From Arthrobacter hankyongi (lineage in GTDB: Bacteria > Actinomycetota > Actinomycetes > Actinomycetales > Micrococcaceae), in assembly GCF_022012395.1 (NCBI RefSeq), contig NZ_JAKLTQ010000013.1:62001-126000 (forward strand): DNA of 64,000 nucleotides, written 5' to 3'. How positions within the stretch are numbered: position 1 is the stretch's first letter; each line of letters starts with the position of its first letter. Below the pieces are notes generated by a model that saw nothing but the letters and a program-made list of their open reading frames with translations, did not search any database and was not told the origin of the DNA. Of the stretch, positions 1 to 8,174 are shown piece by piece. A program made the translations under genes and the position numbers.

Positions 1-239
1 TGCTGGCGGCAATCCCGACGTGGGGCGAGGAAGAGATCCAGGGGATCGAAGGCTCTCCGCCACGGGTGGCGGCGGATTGGCAGGGATGCCGGTTCGCCCC
101 GCGGTGCCCCGTCGCGAGGGACGAATGCACCCGGACCAGGATTGGGTGGACCCCGACCGGGACCCGGTCCGGTGCCCGCTGCCTCATCGTCGAGGAGGAG
201 GAACCGGAGTCCTCCGGTTCCATGCTCGACCACGTGTAA
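1..239 (+). CDS. Oligopeptide-type ABC transporter ATP-binding protein, C-terminal end only
   Basis: Reading frame 3 is open from the window edge to the TAA at 237-239. It encodes the oligopeptide/dipeptide C-terminal domain that follows the nucleotide-binding domain in OppD/OppF/DppD proteins. The diagnostic piece is a G-x-PP stretch followed by GCRFAPRCPVARDEC, the Cys-rich tail usual for this family. The Walker motifs lie outside the window, so OppD and OppF types cannot be told apart. It ends 57 bp before a family 5 substrate-binding lipoprotein on the same strand, so the pair is probably one uptake operon that continues to the left. Confidence 0.85.
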   Translation, partial: LAAIPTWGEEEIQGIEGSPPRVAADWQGCRFAPRCPVARDECTRTRIGWTPTGTRSGARCLIVEEEEPESSGSMLDHV

Positions 240-296
240 CCGAGTTTGTCCCAGGTATTTCCATGCACTTTGTTGCTACACCTTAGGAGGCTCTAC

Positions 297-1832
297 ATGA
301 TTCGTTCCCGTCGCAGAAAGCACGCGCTACTGGGATTGGTGGTTGCGCTGGCCCTCGGCGCCGCCGGCTGCTCGGCAGGCGGCACCGAAGCTGCCAAGAG
401 CACGTCCGGCACGGCCGGCACGCTCAAGGTCGTGGTCCCCACCGAGCCCGTAACGCTGAACCCGGTCCTGTCCGTGATCAGCGATGCCCGGGTGTGGGGC
501 TCGATCATGGACCCGCTCGTCGACGTTGATTCCGCGGGAGCGCCCCAGGACACCGGCCTCGTGACCGCATGGAAGCAGTCCTCGCCCACCGAGTGGGACC
601 TCACCCTCCGCAAGGGGGTGAAGTTTTCCAACGGCGAGCCGTTCGACGCGGCCGCGGTCAAGTTCGTGATTGAGCAAAACATTACGGACCCTGCCGCGAA
701 ACTGGCCACCTATATGAGCGTGGTCAAGGCAGTGGAGGCCGTCGACGCGTCCACTGTCCACATCACGACGAAGTCCGCCTACAATGCCCTTCCGCAGCTG
801 CTGTCCGTCGTCTATGCCGCTCCGCCGGCCTATTACAAGGAGAAGACTGCAGCCGGCTTTGCAAAGGCGCCCGTCGGCACGGGTGCCTTTGTGTTCGACT
901 CCTACGACCCGGGGCGCCAGATCGTGGTCAAGAAGAATCCGGACTACTGGCGCGGGCCTGCCAAACTGGACGGCATTACCTTCACCTGGGCCCCGGACGC
1001 GGCGTCGCGGACATCGCTGCTGCAGACCGGGTCGGCAGATGTCGCGATCGATGTCTCGGTTGAACAGAAGGCCGCCATTGAAAGCGACCCGAAGCTGCAG
1101 CTGGCCGCCGAACCATCGACGGCGGAGATGATGGTCTTCTTCGAGGCGGCCAAGGCCCCCTTTGACGATGTGAAGCTGCGGCAGGCCGCCGCCATGGCCA
1201 TCGACCGCGATGCATTGGTCAAGTCCCTGTTCCACGGTGACGGGGCCAAGGCCCAGCCGCACATGATCGGCCAGCTGATGTCCTCCACCCCGAAGCACGA
1301 GTCCCCGGTCGCTTACGATCCGGAGGGTGCCAAGAAGCTCCTGACAGGGAGCCAGCCGGCCATTACCTTCTCGTATACGGTCGGCCGCTACCCCCAGGAT
1401 TCGAAGGTCGGCGAGGCCGTGGCCGGCATGCTCGAGGCCGTCGGTTTCAAGGTCAAGCGCAATCCGCTCGATGTGGCCAAGTTCTTCGAGCAGCGGCCTG
1501 CCGGCGCGTTCGAGATGTACATGTACCAGGTTTCGCCGGTGTTCCTGCAGCCGGACGTCTACGTTCACGGCTTCCTCACGGAAAAGAGCATCACCCACCA
1601 CTGCGTCGACCCGCGGATCGATGAGCTGTCGGCCCAGGCGCTGGAGGCTGGGACCCAGGCCGAGAGCGAGCAGAAGTACGCCGAGATTGAGGACTATGCG
1701 CTCAACGAGAAGTTCTGCAACGTCCCGCTTTACGACGTCGTGGGCCTGTACGGGCTCTCGGACAAGGTCGAAGGGTTCGTGGCGCCCCGCAACCAGCTGC
1801 CGAACTGGTCCGTCGTCTCGATGAAGGGCTGA
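297..1832 (+). CDS. ABC transporter substrate-binding lipoprotein, family 5 (DppA/OppA type)
   Basis: This 511-residue protein is an extracytoplasmic solute receptor of the peptide/nickel family (SBP_bac_5). A basic N-terminus and hydrophobic stretch lead to a lipobox LGAAGC, so cleavage and lipidation at Cys25 are expected. The family usually runs 500-550 residues, so it is full length. ATG 297 is chosen because TAGGAGG lies just upstream; an in-frame ATG at 246 lacks such a site and would add 17 residues before the signal peptide. It follows the ATPase end at 239 and precedes acyl-CoA genes. In such settings these receptors often bind non-peptide carboxylates, but the ligand here is unknown. 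Confidence 0.93.
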   Translation: MIRSRRRKHALLGLVVALALGAAGCSAGGTEAAKSTSGTAGTLKVVVPTEPVTLNPVLSVISDARVWGSIMDPLVDVDSAGAPQDTGLVTAWKQSSPTEWDLTLRKGVKFSNGEPFDAAAVKFVIEQNITDPAAKLATYMSVVKAVEAVDASTVHITTKSAYNALPQLLSVVYAAPPAYYKEKTAAGFAKAPVGTGAFVFDSYDPGRQIVVKKNPDYWRGPAKLDGITFTWAPDAASRTSLLQTGSADVAIDVSVEQKAAIESDPKLQLAAEPSTAEMMVFFEAAKAPFDDVKLRQAAAMAIDRDALVKSLFHGDGAKAQPHMIGQLMSSTPKHESPVAYDPEGAKKLLTGSQPAITFSYTVGRYPQDSKVGEAVAGMLEAVGFKVKRNPLDVAKFFEQRPAGAFEMYMYQVSPVFLQPDVYVHGFLTEKSITHHCVDPRIDELSAQALEAGTQAESEQKYAEIEDYALNEKFCNVPLYDVVGLYGLSDKVEGFVAPRNQLPNWSVVSMKG

Positions 1833-1849
1833 ACCGCCGCATGAACAGT

Positions 1850-1890
1850 TCCGGGCAGCACCGCAGGGCGCACCGGCGGTGCTGCCCGGA
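1850..1890 (+). terminator. Hairpin terminator after the binding-protein gene
   Basis: A perfect 15-bp inverted repeat (1850-1864 with 1876-1890) has an 11-nt loop and no clear T tract, as is common in high-GC actinobacteria. It lies 18 bp after the lipoprotein stop and may attenuate read-through into the crotonase gene at 1918. Confidence 0.7.
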
Positions 1891-1917
1891 CCGTATGGAC
1901 TTAAGGAGTGCCGGGTA

Positions 1918-2655
1918 ATGGACGGGATCTTAGCTGGAACGCAGGAGGAATCCTGCGCCGGGGTTGTCCGGCTGAACTGGGCCTCGGCCAGGTCGCGGAA
2001 CGCGATCGGTGCGGCGGAAGCCGGGGGGCTGGCGGCCAGATTGGACCACCATGCCGTCCTCGGCTCCACCGCCGTCGTGGTCCTGGGACTGGGCCAGGCG
2101 CCGTTCTGCAGCGGCTGGAACCTCCGGGACCTGGATGAGCTGCGGGGGGCCACGGTGGAAGAAACCCGGGCCTTCTTTGACCACGGGCGCCGGCTCCTTG
2201 ATGCGGTCAGCAACTGCCCGCAGCCGGTGATCGCGGTCGTGGCCGGGGCGGCACTGGGCTTCGGCTGCTCGCTGCTGTCCCGCTGCGACCTTGTGCTGGC
2301 GGCCGACGACGCGGTGTTCGGGGTGCCGGAGATCAGGCACGGTTTCGCGCCGGCAACGGTGATTCCCGAACTCCTGGCCACCCTGGGCCCGCGCGAGACG
2401 GCGGCGTGGGCCTTGACCGGCGACCCGGTGCCGGCGGCCCGGGCGGCTTCGGCCGGTCTGGTGCACCGGACCTTCGCACCCAGGGACTTGGAGTCCGCGG
2501 CGCTGGAACTGGCCCGGACCATGGCCAGGTACGAGCCCGGTGCGCTGCGCGGCACCAAGCGGCTGATCCGGGATGCCGAAGACCTGCCCCGGCAGGAACG
2601 GAGGGCCTTGGGCGTGCAGGCCGCAATGGCCGGCTTCGGCGGGCGGGGCCAGTGA
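1918..2655 (+). CDS. Enoyl-CoA hydratase/isomerase family protein (crotonase)
   Basis: A 245-residue crotonase-fold protein, expected to act on an acyl-CoA thioester in the cytosol. The two oxyanion-hole segments are visible: FCSGWNL near residue 60 and GAALGFGCSL near residue 107. The acidic position in FGVPEIRHGF is kept, so a hydratase or isomerase role is plausible. ATG 1918 follows AAGGAG with a normal spacing. The gene heads a co-directional set with an LLM enzyme and an AMP-forming CoA ligase. The exact reaction is not predictable. Confidence 0.88.
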   Translation: MDGILAGTQEESCAGVVRLNWASARSRNAIGAAEAGGLAARLDHHAVLGSTAVVVLGLGQAPFCSGWNLRDLDELRGATVEETRAFFDHGRRLLDAVSNCPQPVIAVVAGAALGFGCSLLSRCDLVLAADDAVFGVPEIRHGFAPATVIPELLATLGPRETAAWALTGDPVPAARAASAGLVHRTFAPRDLESAALELARTMARYEPGALRGTKRLIRDAEDLPRQERRALGVQAAMAGFGGRGQ

Positions 2656-2696
2656 ACGACGACGCCGGCAAGAGTTGGCGGAGACGAGGAGACATT

Positions 2697-3716
2697 GTGA
2701 GTGATTCAGTATCAACAGGGCGGCTGCGGGTGGGCATGTCCCTGTCCGCCCACTACGAAATCGGCGCCGATCCCCGGGCCGGGCTGCGGGACACGATGGA
2801 GCAGGTTGCGCTCGCCGAAGAGGTGGGCCTGGATTCCATCCTGATCGGACACCACTACCTGACGCGGTCGCAGTTCCTGCAGCCGCTCTCGGTGGCGGCC
2901 TACCTCGCCGCCCGCACCGAACGGATCCGGCTGGGCTTCGGGGTCTACCTGCTGCCGTTGACCAACCCGGTGGCGCTCGCCGAAGAACTGGCCACCCTCG
3001 ATGTGCTGTCCGGGGGCCGGCTGATCGCCGGTTTCGGTTCCGGATACCGCAGCGTGGAGTACCGGGCCATGGGCGTGCCCTATGACGAGCGGTTCCGCCG
3101 GCTGGAGGAATACGTCACGGTCGTCAGGGCGCTGTGGAGCGGCGATCCGGTGACCATGTCCGGAAGCTTTGGCGAGCTTGAGGACGCCAGGACGTTCCTC
3201 CGCCCGGTGCAGCCGGGCGGTCCGCCGGTTTGGGTTGGCGCCTTCGGGCCGGTGGGCATGCGCCGGGTTGCCCGTTTGGATGCCGCCTGGGCGGTGGCCC
3301 CGAACGGCGACCTGGACGAGGTGGCGGCCCGGATGGCGTCGTTCCGCGAGACATTGGCGGACCAGGGCCGTTCCCTGGTCCGCGATTATCCGCTGCTCCG
3401 GGAGGGATGTGTCGCGGAAACGCGGCAGGCGGCGGCCGATGCGGCGCGCCCGTTCCTGGCGGCCCAGTACGAGGGGTACCGGGGCTGGGACCACGGCGCG
3501 TCCATCGATGACCTGCTGGCCGGACAGGCCGTGGTAGGCGACCCGGAGGCCGTGGTCGAGCGTCTTACCCGGTACGCCGAAATCGGCTACACGGATGTGG
3601 TCCTGCGCCTGCAGTGGACCGGCATGCCGCAGGAAGACGTGCTCAGGTCCATCCGGTTGCTGGGCCAGGAAGTCATTCCTGCCCTCGAGCACGTTAGGGT
3701 CGGGGTGCAGGCATGA
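2697..3716 (+). CDS. LLM-class flavin/F420-dependent oxidoreductase
   Basis: A 339-residue luciferase-like TIM-barrel oxidoreductase. The N-terminus (RVGMSLSAHYEIG), the segment SGGRLIAGFGSGYR and the C-terminal LQWTGMPQEDVLRSI fit the family. It resembles the paralogue at 8175, which ends in a similar WTGMP stretch. Members either hydroxylate with FMNH2 supplied by a flavin reductase or transfer hydride with F420; the sequence alone does not decide. GTG 2697 with GACGAGGAG upstream is preferred. An in-frame GTG at 2652 would overlap the previous stop but has no ribosome-binding site. Confidence 0.87.
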   Translation: MSDSVSTGRLRVGMSLSAHYEIGADPRAGLRDTMEQVALAEEVGLDSILIGHHYLTRSQFLQPLSVAAYLAARTERIRLGFGVYLLPLTNPVALAEELATLDVLSGGRLIAGFGSGYRSVEYRAMGVPYDERFRRLEEYVTVVRALWSGDPVTMSGSFGELEDARTFLRPVQPGGPPVWVGAFGPVGMRRVARLDAAWAVAPNGDLDEVAARMASFRETLADQGRSLVRDYPLLREGCVAETRQAAADAARPFLAAQYEGYRGWDHGASIDDLLAGQAVVGDPEAVVERLTRYAEIGYTDVVLRLQWTGMPQEDVLRSIRLLGQEVIPALEHVRVGVQA

Positions 3717-3741
3717 AGACATACTGGGTGAAGGGAACGAA

Positions 3742-5268
3742 GTGAGCAGCAGCAATTTTGGCAATCTTGTCGACGTACACCGCAGCCGGCGTCCCGAGGC
3801 GCCGGCGCTGATAACCGCCGAGCGGACCTGGACCTACGAGGACCTGGCCGCAACGGTCCATGCCTTCGCCGCGTACCTGCAGGAAAGCGGGATCCGCCGC
3901 GGGGACCGGTTGGCCCTGCTGGGGATGAACTCGGCGCAGTACGTCGCTGCGCTGCTGGCCGTCTACCGGCTGGGGGCCATCGCCGTCCCGCTGAACTACC
4001 GGCTTCAACTCGACGAGCTGGAATACCTCCTGACCAATTCCGGCTCCGTCGGCGTGCTGGCCGACGGGCAGTTCACCGCTGTGATGGACACGGTGGGGCA
4101 GGCCCTGCCGCCGATGCGCACGCGCATCTGCCTTGACGGGCCGGGCGGCACCGGATGGGTGGCGTTCGACGACGCCGTCGCGCACCATGCCGGTGCCGAG
4201 GTGCCCGCCGAGGCGGTCGGCCCGGAGGACATCCAGCGGATCATGTATACGTCCGGAACCACCAGCAGGCCCAAGGGCGTGCTGGTGACCCACGGCATGG
4301 TGCAGTGCAACGTCGCGGCGATGACTGCCGAACTGCAGCTGTCCGCGGCGGACCGGATCCTGGTCTCGTCGCCGCTCTACCACATTGCGGGGCTCGATGC
4401 GCCCGGGCTGGGAACGCTTTTCACCGGCGGTGCGCTGGTCATCATGCGCAAGTTCGACGCCGCCGAGGCGTTGCGGCTGATCCAGTCGCACCGCGTCACC
4501 GGGGGGATATTCGTCCAGGCCATGCTGCATGCCCTGCGGGACGCGCGGGGCACGGGCGCCGACCTCTCCTCGGTCCGGTGGCTGATCTTCGGTGCCGCAG
4601 CCGGGGAGCTCTACAGCGACATCCGCAAGCAGTTCCCGACCGCGCGGCTGATCCAGTCCTATGGCCTGACCGAAGGATGTAGCATGGTCAGTTGCGTTCC
4701 CGAACGCCTCGCGGTCCAGAAGTATGGCACGGTGGGGACGGCGGTCCCATTTATCGAGTTCCGCGTGGTCGACGCCGAGGGCAGGGACGTTCCAGCAGGA
4801 GAGACGGGGGAGATCGTGATCCGGGGCAGCAAGGTGACGCCGGGCTACTGGGCGGCCGAGCCGGGTACCGGCAGCGGATGGCGCGACGGATGGTTCCACA
4901 CCGGCGACGTCGGCCTGGTTGACCCGGACGGCTGCCTGTCGATCACGGACCGTTTGAAGGACATGATCCGCAGCGGCGGCGAGAACGTGTCCGGGGCCGA
5001 GATCGAGCGCGTCATCTACAAGCATCCGGCGGTGCACGAAGCCGCCGTCATCGGTGTTCCCGACGACCGCTGGCAGGAGGTCCCCAAGGCCTTTATCGTG
5101 CTCAAGGAGGGTTTTTCCATGCAGGAGGACGAACTGGTTGCCTTTTGCCGGGAACAGCTCGCCTCGTTCAAGACCCCGAAATACGTGGAGTTCCTCGACA
5201 CGCTGCCGCGGAATCCGTCCGGCAAGGTGTTGAAAAAGGAACTGCGCAGCCCTCAAATGGTGAAGTAA
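3742..5268 (+). CDS. AMP-forming acyl-CoA synthetase (fatty-acid-CoA ligase family)
   Basis: A 508-residue adenylate-forming ligase that would activate a carboxylic acid to its CoA thioester through an acyl-AMP. The phosphate-binding loop is MYTSGTTSRPKGV at about residues 168-180. The hinge region reads ITDRLKDMIRSGGENVSGAE, and the C-terminal lysine motif is NPSGKVLKKEL. GTG 3742 follows AAGGGAACG, 25 bp after the LLM gene. It is the likely entry enzyme of the first gene set. The substrate class (fatty, aromatic or alicyclic acid) is unresolved. Confidence 0.93.
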   Translation: MSSSNFGNLVDVHRSRRPEAPALITAERTWTYEDLAATVHAFAAYLQESGIRRGDRLALLGMNSAQYVAALLAVYRLGAIAVPLNYRLQLDELEYLLTNSGSVGVLADGQFTAVMDTVGQALPPMRTRICLDGPGGTGWVAFDDAVAHHAGAEVPAEAVGPEDIQRIMYTSGTTSRPKGVLVTHGMVQCNVAAMTAELQLSAADRILVSSPLYHIAGLDAPGLGTLFTGGALVIMRKFDAAEALRLIQSHRVTGGIFVQAMLHALRDARGTGADLSSVRWLIFGAAAGELYSDIRKQFPTARLIQSYGLTEGCSMVSCVPERLAVQKYGTVGTAVPFIEFRVVDAEGRDVPAGETGEIVIRGSKVTPGYWAAEPGTGSGWRDGWFHTGDVGLVDPDGCLSITDRLKDMIRSGGENVSGAEIERVIYKHPAVHEAAVIGVPDDRWQEVPKAFIVLKEGFSMQEDELVAFCREQLASFKTPKYVEFLDTLPRNPSGKVLKKELRSPQMVK

Positions 5269-5297
5269 TGAATTCCAGTCCGACAGGAGAGCGATAC

Positions 5298-5939
5298 ATG
5301 GCAGTTTCCCGACGTGGAACCGGATCACGAGGCGGCACCTATGCCCCCGAAGAAACCCGCCGGCTCCTCATGGAGGCCGCCATGAAGTTGTTCGAAGACC
5401 GCGGTTACCACGTGACGACGGTCGAAGCGATCGTCAGCGAGGCGGGGGTGACCAAGGGCGCCTTCTATTACCACTTTACGGACAAGGAAGACATCCTCCT
5501 CCAAATCCAGGACGACTATATCGACAACCGCCTGCGCAACTGTGAACGGATCCTGGCCTCGACTGACGATCCGTTGGAGCAGTTGAAGGAACTGATCCAC
5601 GAGGCGCTGATCGGTATTGTCGATTACCGCGCCCAGGTGGCTATTTTCCTGCAGGAGCGCCGCTTCCTGGTGGGCGAGAGGTTCTCGGCCATCAAGGCCA
5701 AGCGCGATGCGCTGGATGATCAATGGATGTCGGTGATGCGCGCCGGCATGGAGCAGGGTGTTTTCGCGCCGGTGGCCAGTCCCCGGATAGCCACCCTGGC
5801 GGTGCTGGGTATGTGTGCCTGGGCCGTCACGTGGTACCGCGCCGACGGCGCCCTCGGCATGCAGGAGATCGCGCAGCAGATGACCAACATGGTCGTCTCG
5901 GGCATTTTCCCGCGCCCGGGCGGAGCCGGAACCGCATAG
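5298..5939 (+). CDS. TetR-family transcriptional regulator, proposed regulator of the left cluster
   Basis: A 213-residue TetR/AcrR repressor. The N-terminal helix-turn-helix reads VEAIVSEAGVTKGAFYYHF with the usual KEDIL continuation; the C-terminal half would bind a ligand, probably an acyl-CoA. An ATG at 5268 overlaps the ligase stop, but ATG 5298 has ACAGGAGAG at a good distance and starts just before the DNA-binding domain, so it is preferred. Two palindromic sites lie 80-165 bp downstream, and similar sites precede operons at 12.7 kb and 23.4 kb. I infer that it controls all three. No copy was seen upstream of its own gene. Confidence 0.9.
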   Translation: MAVSRRGTGSRGGTYAPEETRRLLMEAAMKLFEDRGYHVTTVEAIVSEAGVTKGAFYYHFTDKEDILLQIQDDYIDNRLRNCERILASTDDPLEQLKELIHEALIGIVDYRAQVAIFLQERRFLVGERFSAIKAKRDALDDQWMSVMRAGMEQGVFAPVASPRIATLAVLGMCAWAVTWYRADGALGMQEIAQQMTNMVVSGIFPRPGGAGTA

Positions 5940-6019
5940 CCGCCGATGCCGTACCGGCGGCCCGCCCGCCGGTACGGCAAATGTCCCCGGACCTCTTGTG
6001 GACTGGAGATTCGATCTGT

Positions 6020-6043
6020 AACATACCGACTAGTTGGAAGGTT
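6020..6043. promoter_or_regulatory. Palindromic operator, copy 1 (proposed TetR site)
   Basis: The 24-bp element AACATACCGACTAGTTGG-AAGGTT has 9 of 12 base pairs matched about its centre (6031/6032). It lies between the tetR stop and the LLM gene at 6120. It shares its ACATAC half with sites at 6085, 12743 and 23352. Confidence 0.65.
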
Positions 6044-6084
6044 TGTTCTCCGGAACAGCCTTCGGCGGCTTGTTCGGTACTGCA

Positions 6085-6106
6085 ACATACTGACCAGTCG
6101 GAATGT
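6085..6106. promoter_or_regulatory. Palindromic operator, copy 2 (proposed TetR site)
   Basis: The 22-bp element ACATACTGACC/AGTCGGAATGT has 8 of 11 paired positions. It ends just before the ribosome-binding site TAGGAG (6108-6113) of the LLM gene at 6120, so a bound protein could block transcription and also cover the start region. Confidence 0.7.
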
Positions 6107-6119
6107 ATAGGAGCGAATA

Positions 6120-7187
6120 GTGAAATTTGGAGTGATGCACCTTTTCCCCGCGGACGGGGATGACCGCGATGTCCTGCTGGACACGGTCGACGACATTGCC
6201 TTGGCGGACGAGCTGGGATTCGACTCGGCCTGGCTGGCGGAACACCACTTTTCCCGCTACGGCCTCCTGGGCAACCCCCTGATGCTTGGCTCGCTGCTGG
6301 CCGAACGGACCAAGCGGATCACGCTGGGCACGGCGGTACTTGTGCTTCCGTTCCACGACCCGCTCCGTCTCGCCGAGGACGCAGCGCTGCTCGACAACCT
6401 CTGCGGAGGCCGGCTGCGGCTCGGCGTGGGCCGGGGGTACCAGCCCAAGGAGTTCCGCGGCTTCGGCAAGCTGGCCGAGCACAACAAGGAGCTGTACCAG
6501 GAGACGGTCGACATCCTGCAGCTCGCCTGGACGCAGCAGACGTGGTCGTACCACGGCAAACACTACAACTACGACGACGTCGAGATCTATCCGCGGCCCT
6601 ATACCGCCGGCGGGCCGCCGCTGATCCATGCCTGCTCGTCCCGCGACTCGTACCGGGCCCGCGGCCTGCGGGGGGAGCCGATCATCTCCTCGCCGCAGTT
6701 CACCCCGCTCAGCCTGATGCAGAAGAATTTCGACAGCTACAAGGACGCCCTCGAGGAATCCGGGCACAACATCGCCGACTTCGAACTCCCCTACATGCAG
6801 CAGGTCTGGTGCGGGGACGGCCGGGGCGACCTGCTGGCCGTCAGCGAGGCTGCCCTGGCCTACTACAAGCAGGTGGGCCAGGTCATCCCGGGCTCCGAGG
6901 AAGCCACCGAGCGGGAGCGGAAATACTACGAAGCAGTGCGGCGCAACATCGACCTGCTGAATCTGGAGCGCACCCTGACCCACGGCGGCAACTTCGGCTC
7001 CGTCGACCAGGTCGTCGATACCCTGGGAACCTTGGCCGAACAGCTCGGGATCACCCACTACATCGGCTGGTTCCGGATCCCGTCCCTCGACCCGGGCATT
7101 GCCCGGGCGTCCATGGAGCGGTTCGCCTCCGACGTCATTCCCCAGCTGCGGGACACGCAGCGAGTATCGGCCACCGCCACAGCCTGA
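6120..7187 (+). CDS. LLM-class flavin-dependent oxidoreductase
   Basis: A 355-residue luciferase-like oxidoreductase opening with MKFGVMHLFP. It carries the conserved WLAEHHFSRYG segment near residue 40 and the flavin-site region CGGRLRLGVGRGYQPKEF. WLAEHHF is typical of monooxygenase-type members that take reduced flavin from a partner. A flavin reductase is encoded three genes downstream at 9191, which supports that reading. GTG 6120 follows TAGGAGCGAATA. It is the first gene of the 6.1-12.3 kb operon and lies directly behind two proposed operators. Confidence 0.9.
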   Translation: MKFGVMHLFPADGDDRDVLLDTVDDIALADELGFDSAWLAEHHFSRYGLLGNPLMLGSLLAERTKRITLGTAVLVLPFHDPLRLAEDAALLDNLCGGRLRLGVGRGYQPKEFRGFGKLAEHNKELYQETVDILQLAWTQQTWSYHGKHYNYDDVEIYPRPYTAGGPPLIHACSSRDSYRARGLRGEPIISSPQFTPLSLMQKNFDSYKDALEESGHNIADFELPYMQQVWCGDGRGDLLAVSEAALAYYKQVGQVIPGSEEATERERKYYEAVRRNIDLLNLERTLTHGGNFGSVDQVVDTLGTLAEQLGITHYIGWFRIPSLDPGIARASMERFASDVIPQLRDTQRVSATATA

Positions 7188-7198
7188 AAGGCATAAAA

Positions 7199-8167
7199 AT
7201 GAAGAAGACCGTCACTGAACTGCTCGAGAACGTCTGGAACGCCGAGGGGATGGAGACCGATCCCAAGGTGCTCGAGGACATCGTCCTCTATGAGAAGGAT
7301 CCCTCCATCTCCGCGGCGTTCATCACCTTCAATGCCCCGGAGAAGCTCAACGCCGTTCCGGTCGCCGCCCTGGAGCGGGTCGGCGACCTCGTCCGCGAGG
7401 CCGATTACGACGACGAAGTGAAAACCATTGTGTTCCGCGGCAACGGCCCGGCGTTCGGCACGGGAGCCGACGCGGCGGAGCTCGGCCACTACATCGGCTA
7501 CAAGAAGCAGGCCTCGGGCGAGCGCCGCAGGCCCCCGTCGCAGCGGCAGCGGATCCTGCCGGACAAGCAGCTGCTCTCCGGTGCGTTCGCCGAGGCGATC
7601 AGCAACTCGCTCAAGGCGACCATCTGCGCCGTCCGGGGCTACTGCTACGGCGGGCACATGAAGATCGCCCTGAACGCCGACATCGTCCTGGCCACGCCGG
7701 ACGCGCAGTTTACGCATCCCGCCTTCCGGTATCTGGGTGCGGCGCCGCAGGACATGTACGTTTGGATCGAAAACCTGGGCATCAAGAAGATGAAGGAGAT
7801 CATGCTCACCATGCGCCCGCTGGGGGCCGTCGAGGCGGAAGCGGCCGGACTGGTCAACAAGGTGGTCGAGCAGGACGAGCTCGACCAGTGGGTGCGTGAC
7901 TACTGCCAGGCGATCTCCTTCATGCCGCTGGACGGGATGATGATCGGCAAGTCCATGATGCGCCTGGCGCAGGAAGCCCGGGGCAAGGGGGTCGGCGAGA
8001 TGACCGCCTGGGTGGGCCACGGGTGGGCAACGAACTTGCAGCTGCAGGACGGCGAGTTCAATTTTGTCAAGGAGCGCCGGGACAAGGGCCTGTCGCAGGC
8101 GCTGCGCGAGCGGGACGAGGCCGTCGCGCCCTTCTTCCGCCTTGGCGGCCGGCTCGGAGAGGAATGA
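7199..8167 (+). CDS. Long crotonase-superfamily protein, possible C-C bond hydrolase
   Basis: A 322-residue crotonase, longer than the usual 255-265. The oxyanion-hole segments GPAFGTGADAAEL and YCYGGHMKIAL are present. Where hydratases carry the first catalytic Glu (in a PEI motif), this protein reads FTHPAFRYLGAAPQDMYVW. Classical hydration is therefore doubtful. Hydrolytic crotonases such as 6-oxocamphor hydrolase also replace the Glu pair with other residues, and this gene sits between two monooxygenase-like LLM genes, so cleavage of a cyclic diketone is an attractive inference. Residue-level proof is lacking. ATG 7199 lies 11 bp after the LLM stop. Confidence 0.85.
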   Translation: MKKTVTELLENVWNAEGMETDPKVLEDIVLYEKDPSISAAFITFNAPEKLNAVPVAALERVGDLVREADYDDEVKTIVFRGNGPAFGTGADAAELGHYIGYKKQASGERRRPPSQRQRILPDKQLLSGAFAEAISNSLKATICAVRGYCYGGHMKIALNADIVLATPDAQFTHPAFRYLGAAPQDMYVWIENLGIKKMKEIMLTMRPLGAVEAEAAGLVNKVVEQDELDQWVRDYCQAISFMPLDGMMIGKSMMRLAQEARGKGVGEMTAWVGHGWATNLQLQDGEFNFVKERRDKGLSQALRERDEAVAPFFRLGGRLGEE

Positions 8168-8174
8168 TGCAACT

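Noticed and set aside
20-286. 88-residue plus-strand open frame at the left edge
   Set aside because: The neighbouring frame over the same DNA encodes the conserved Cys-rich end of an oligopeptide ABC ATPase, so this one is a shadow.
327-2558. 743-residue minus-strand open frame
   Set aside because: It lies opposite the binding lipoprotein and crotonase genes and contains no recognisable motif.
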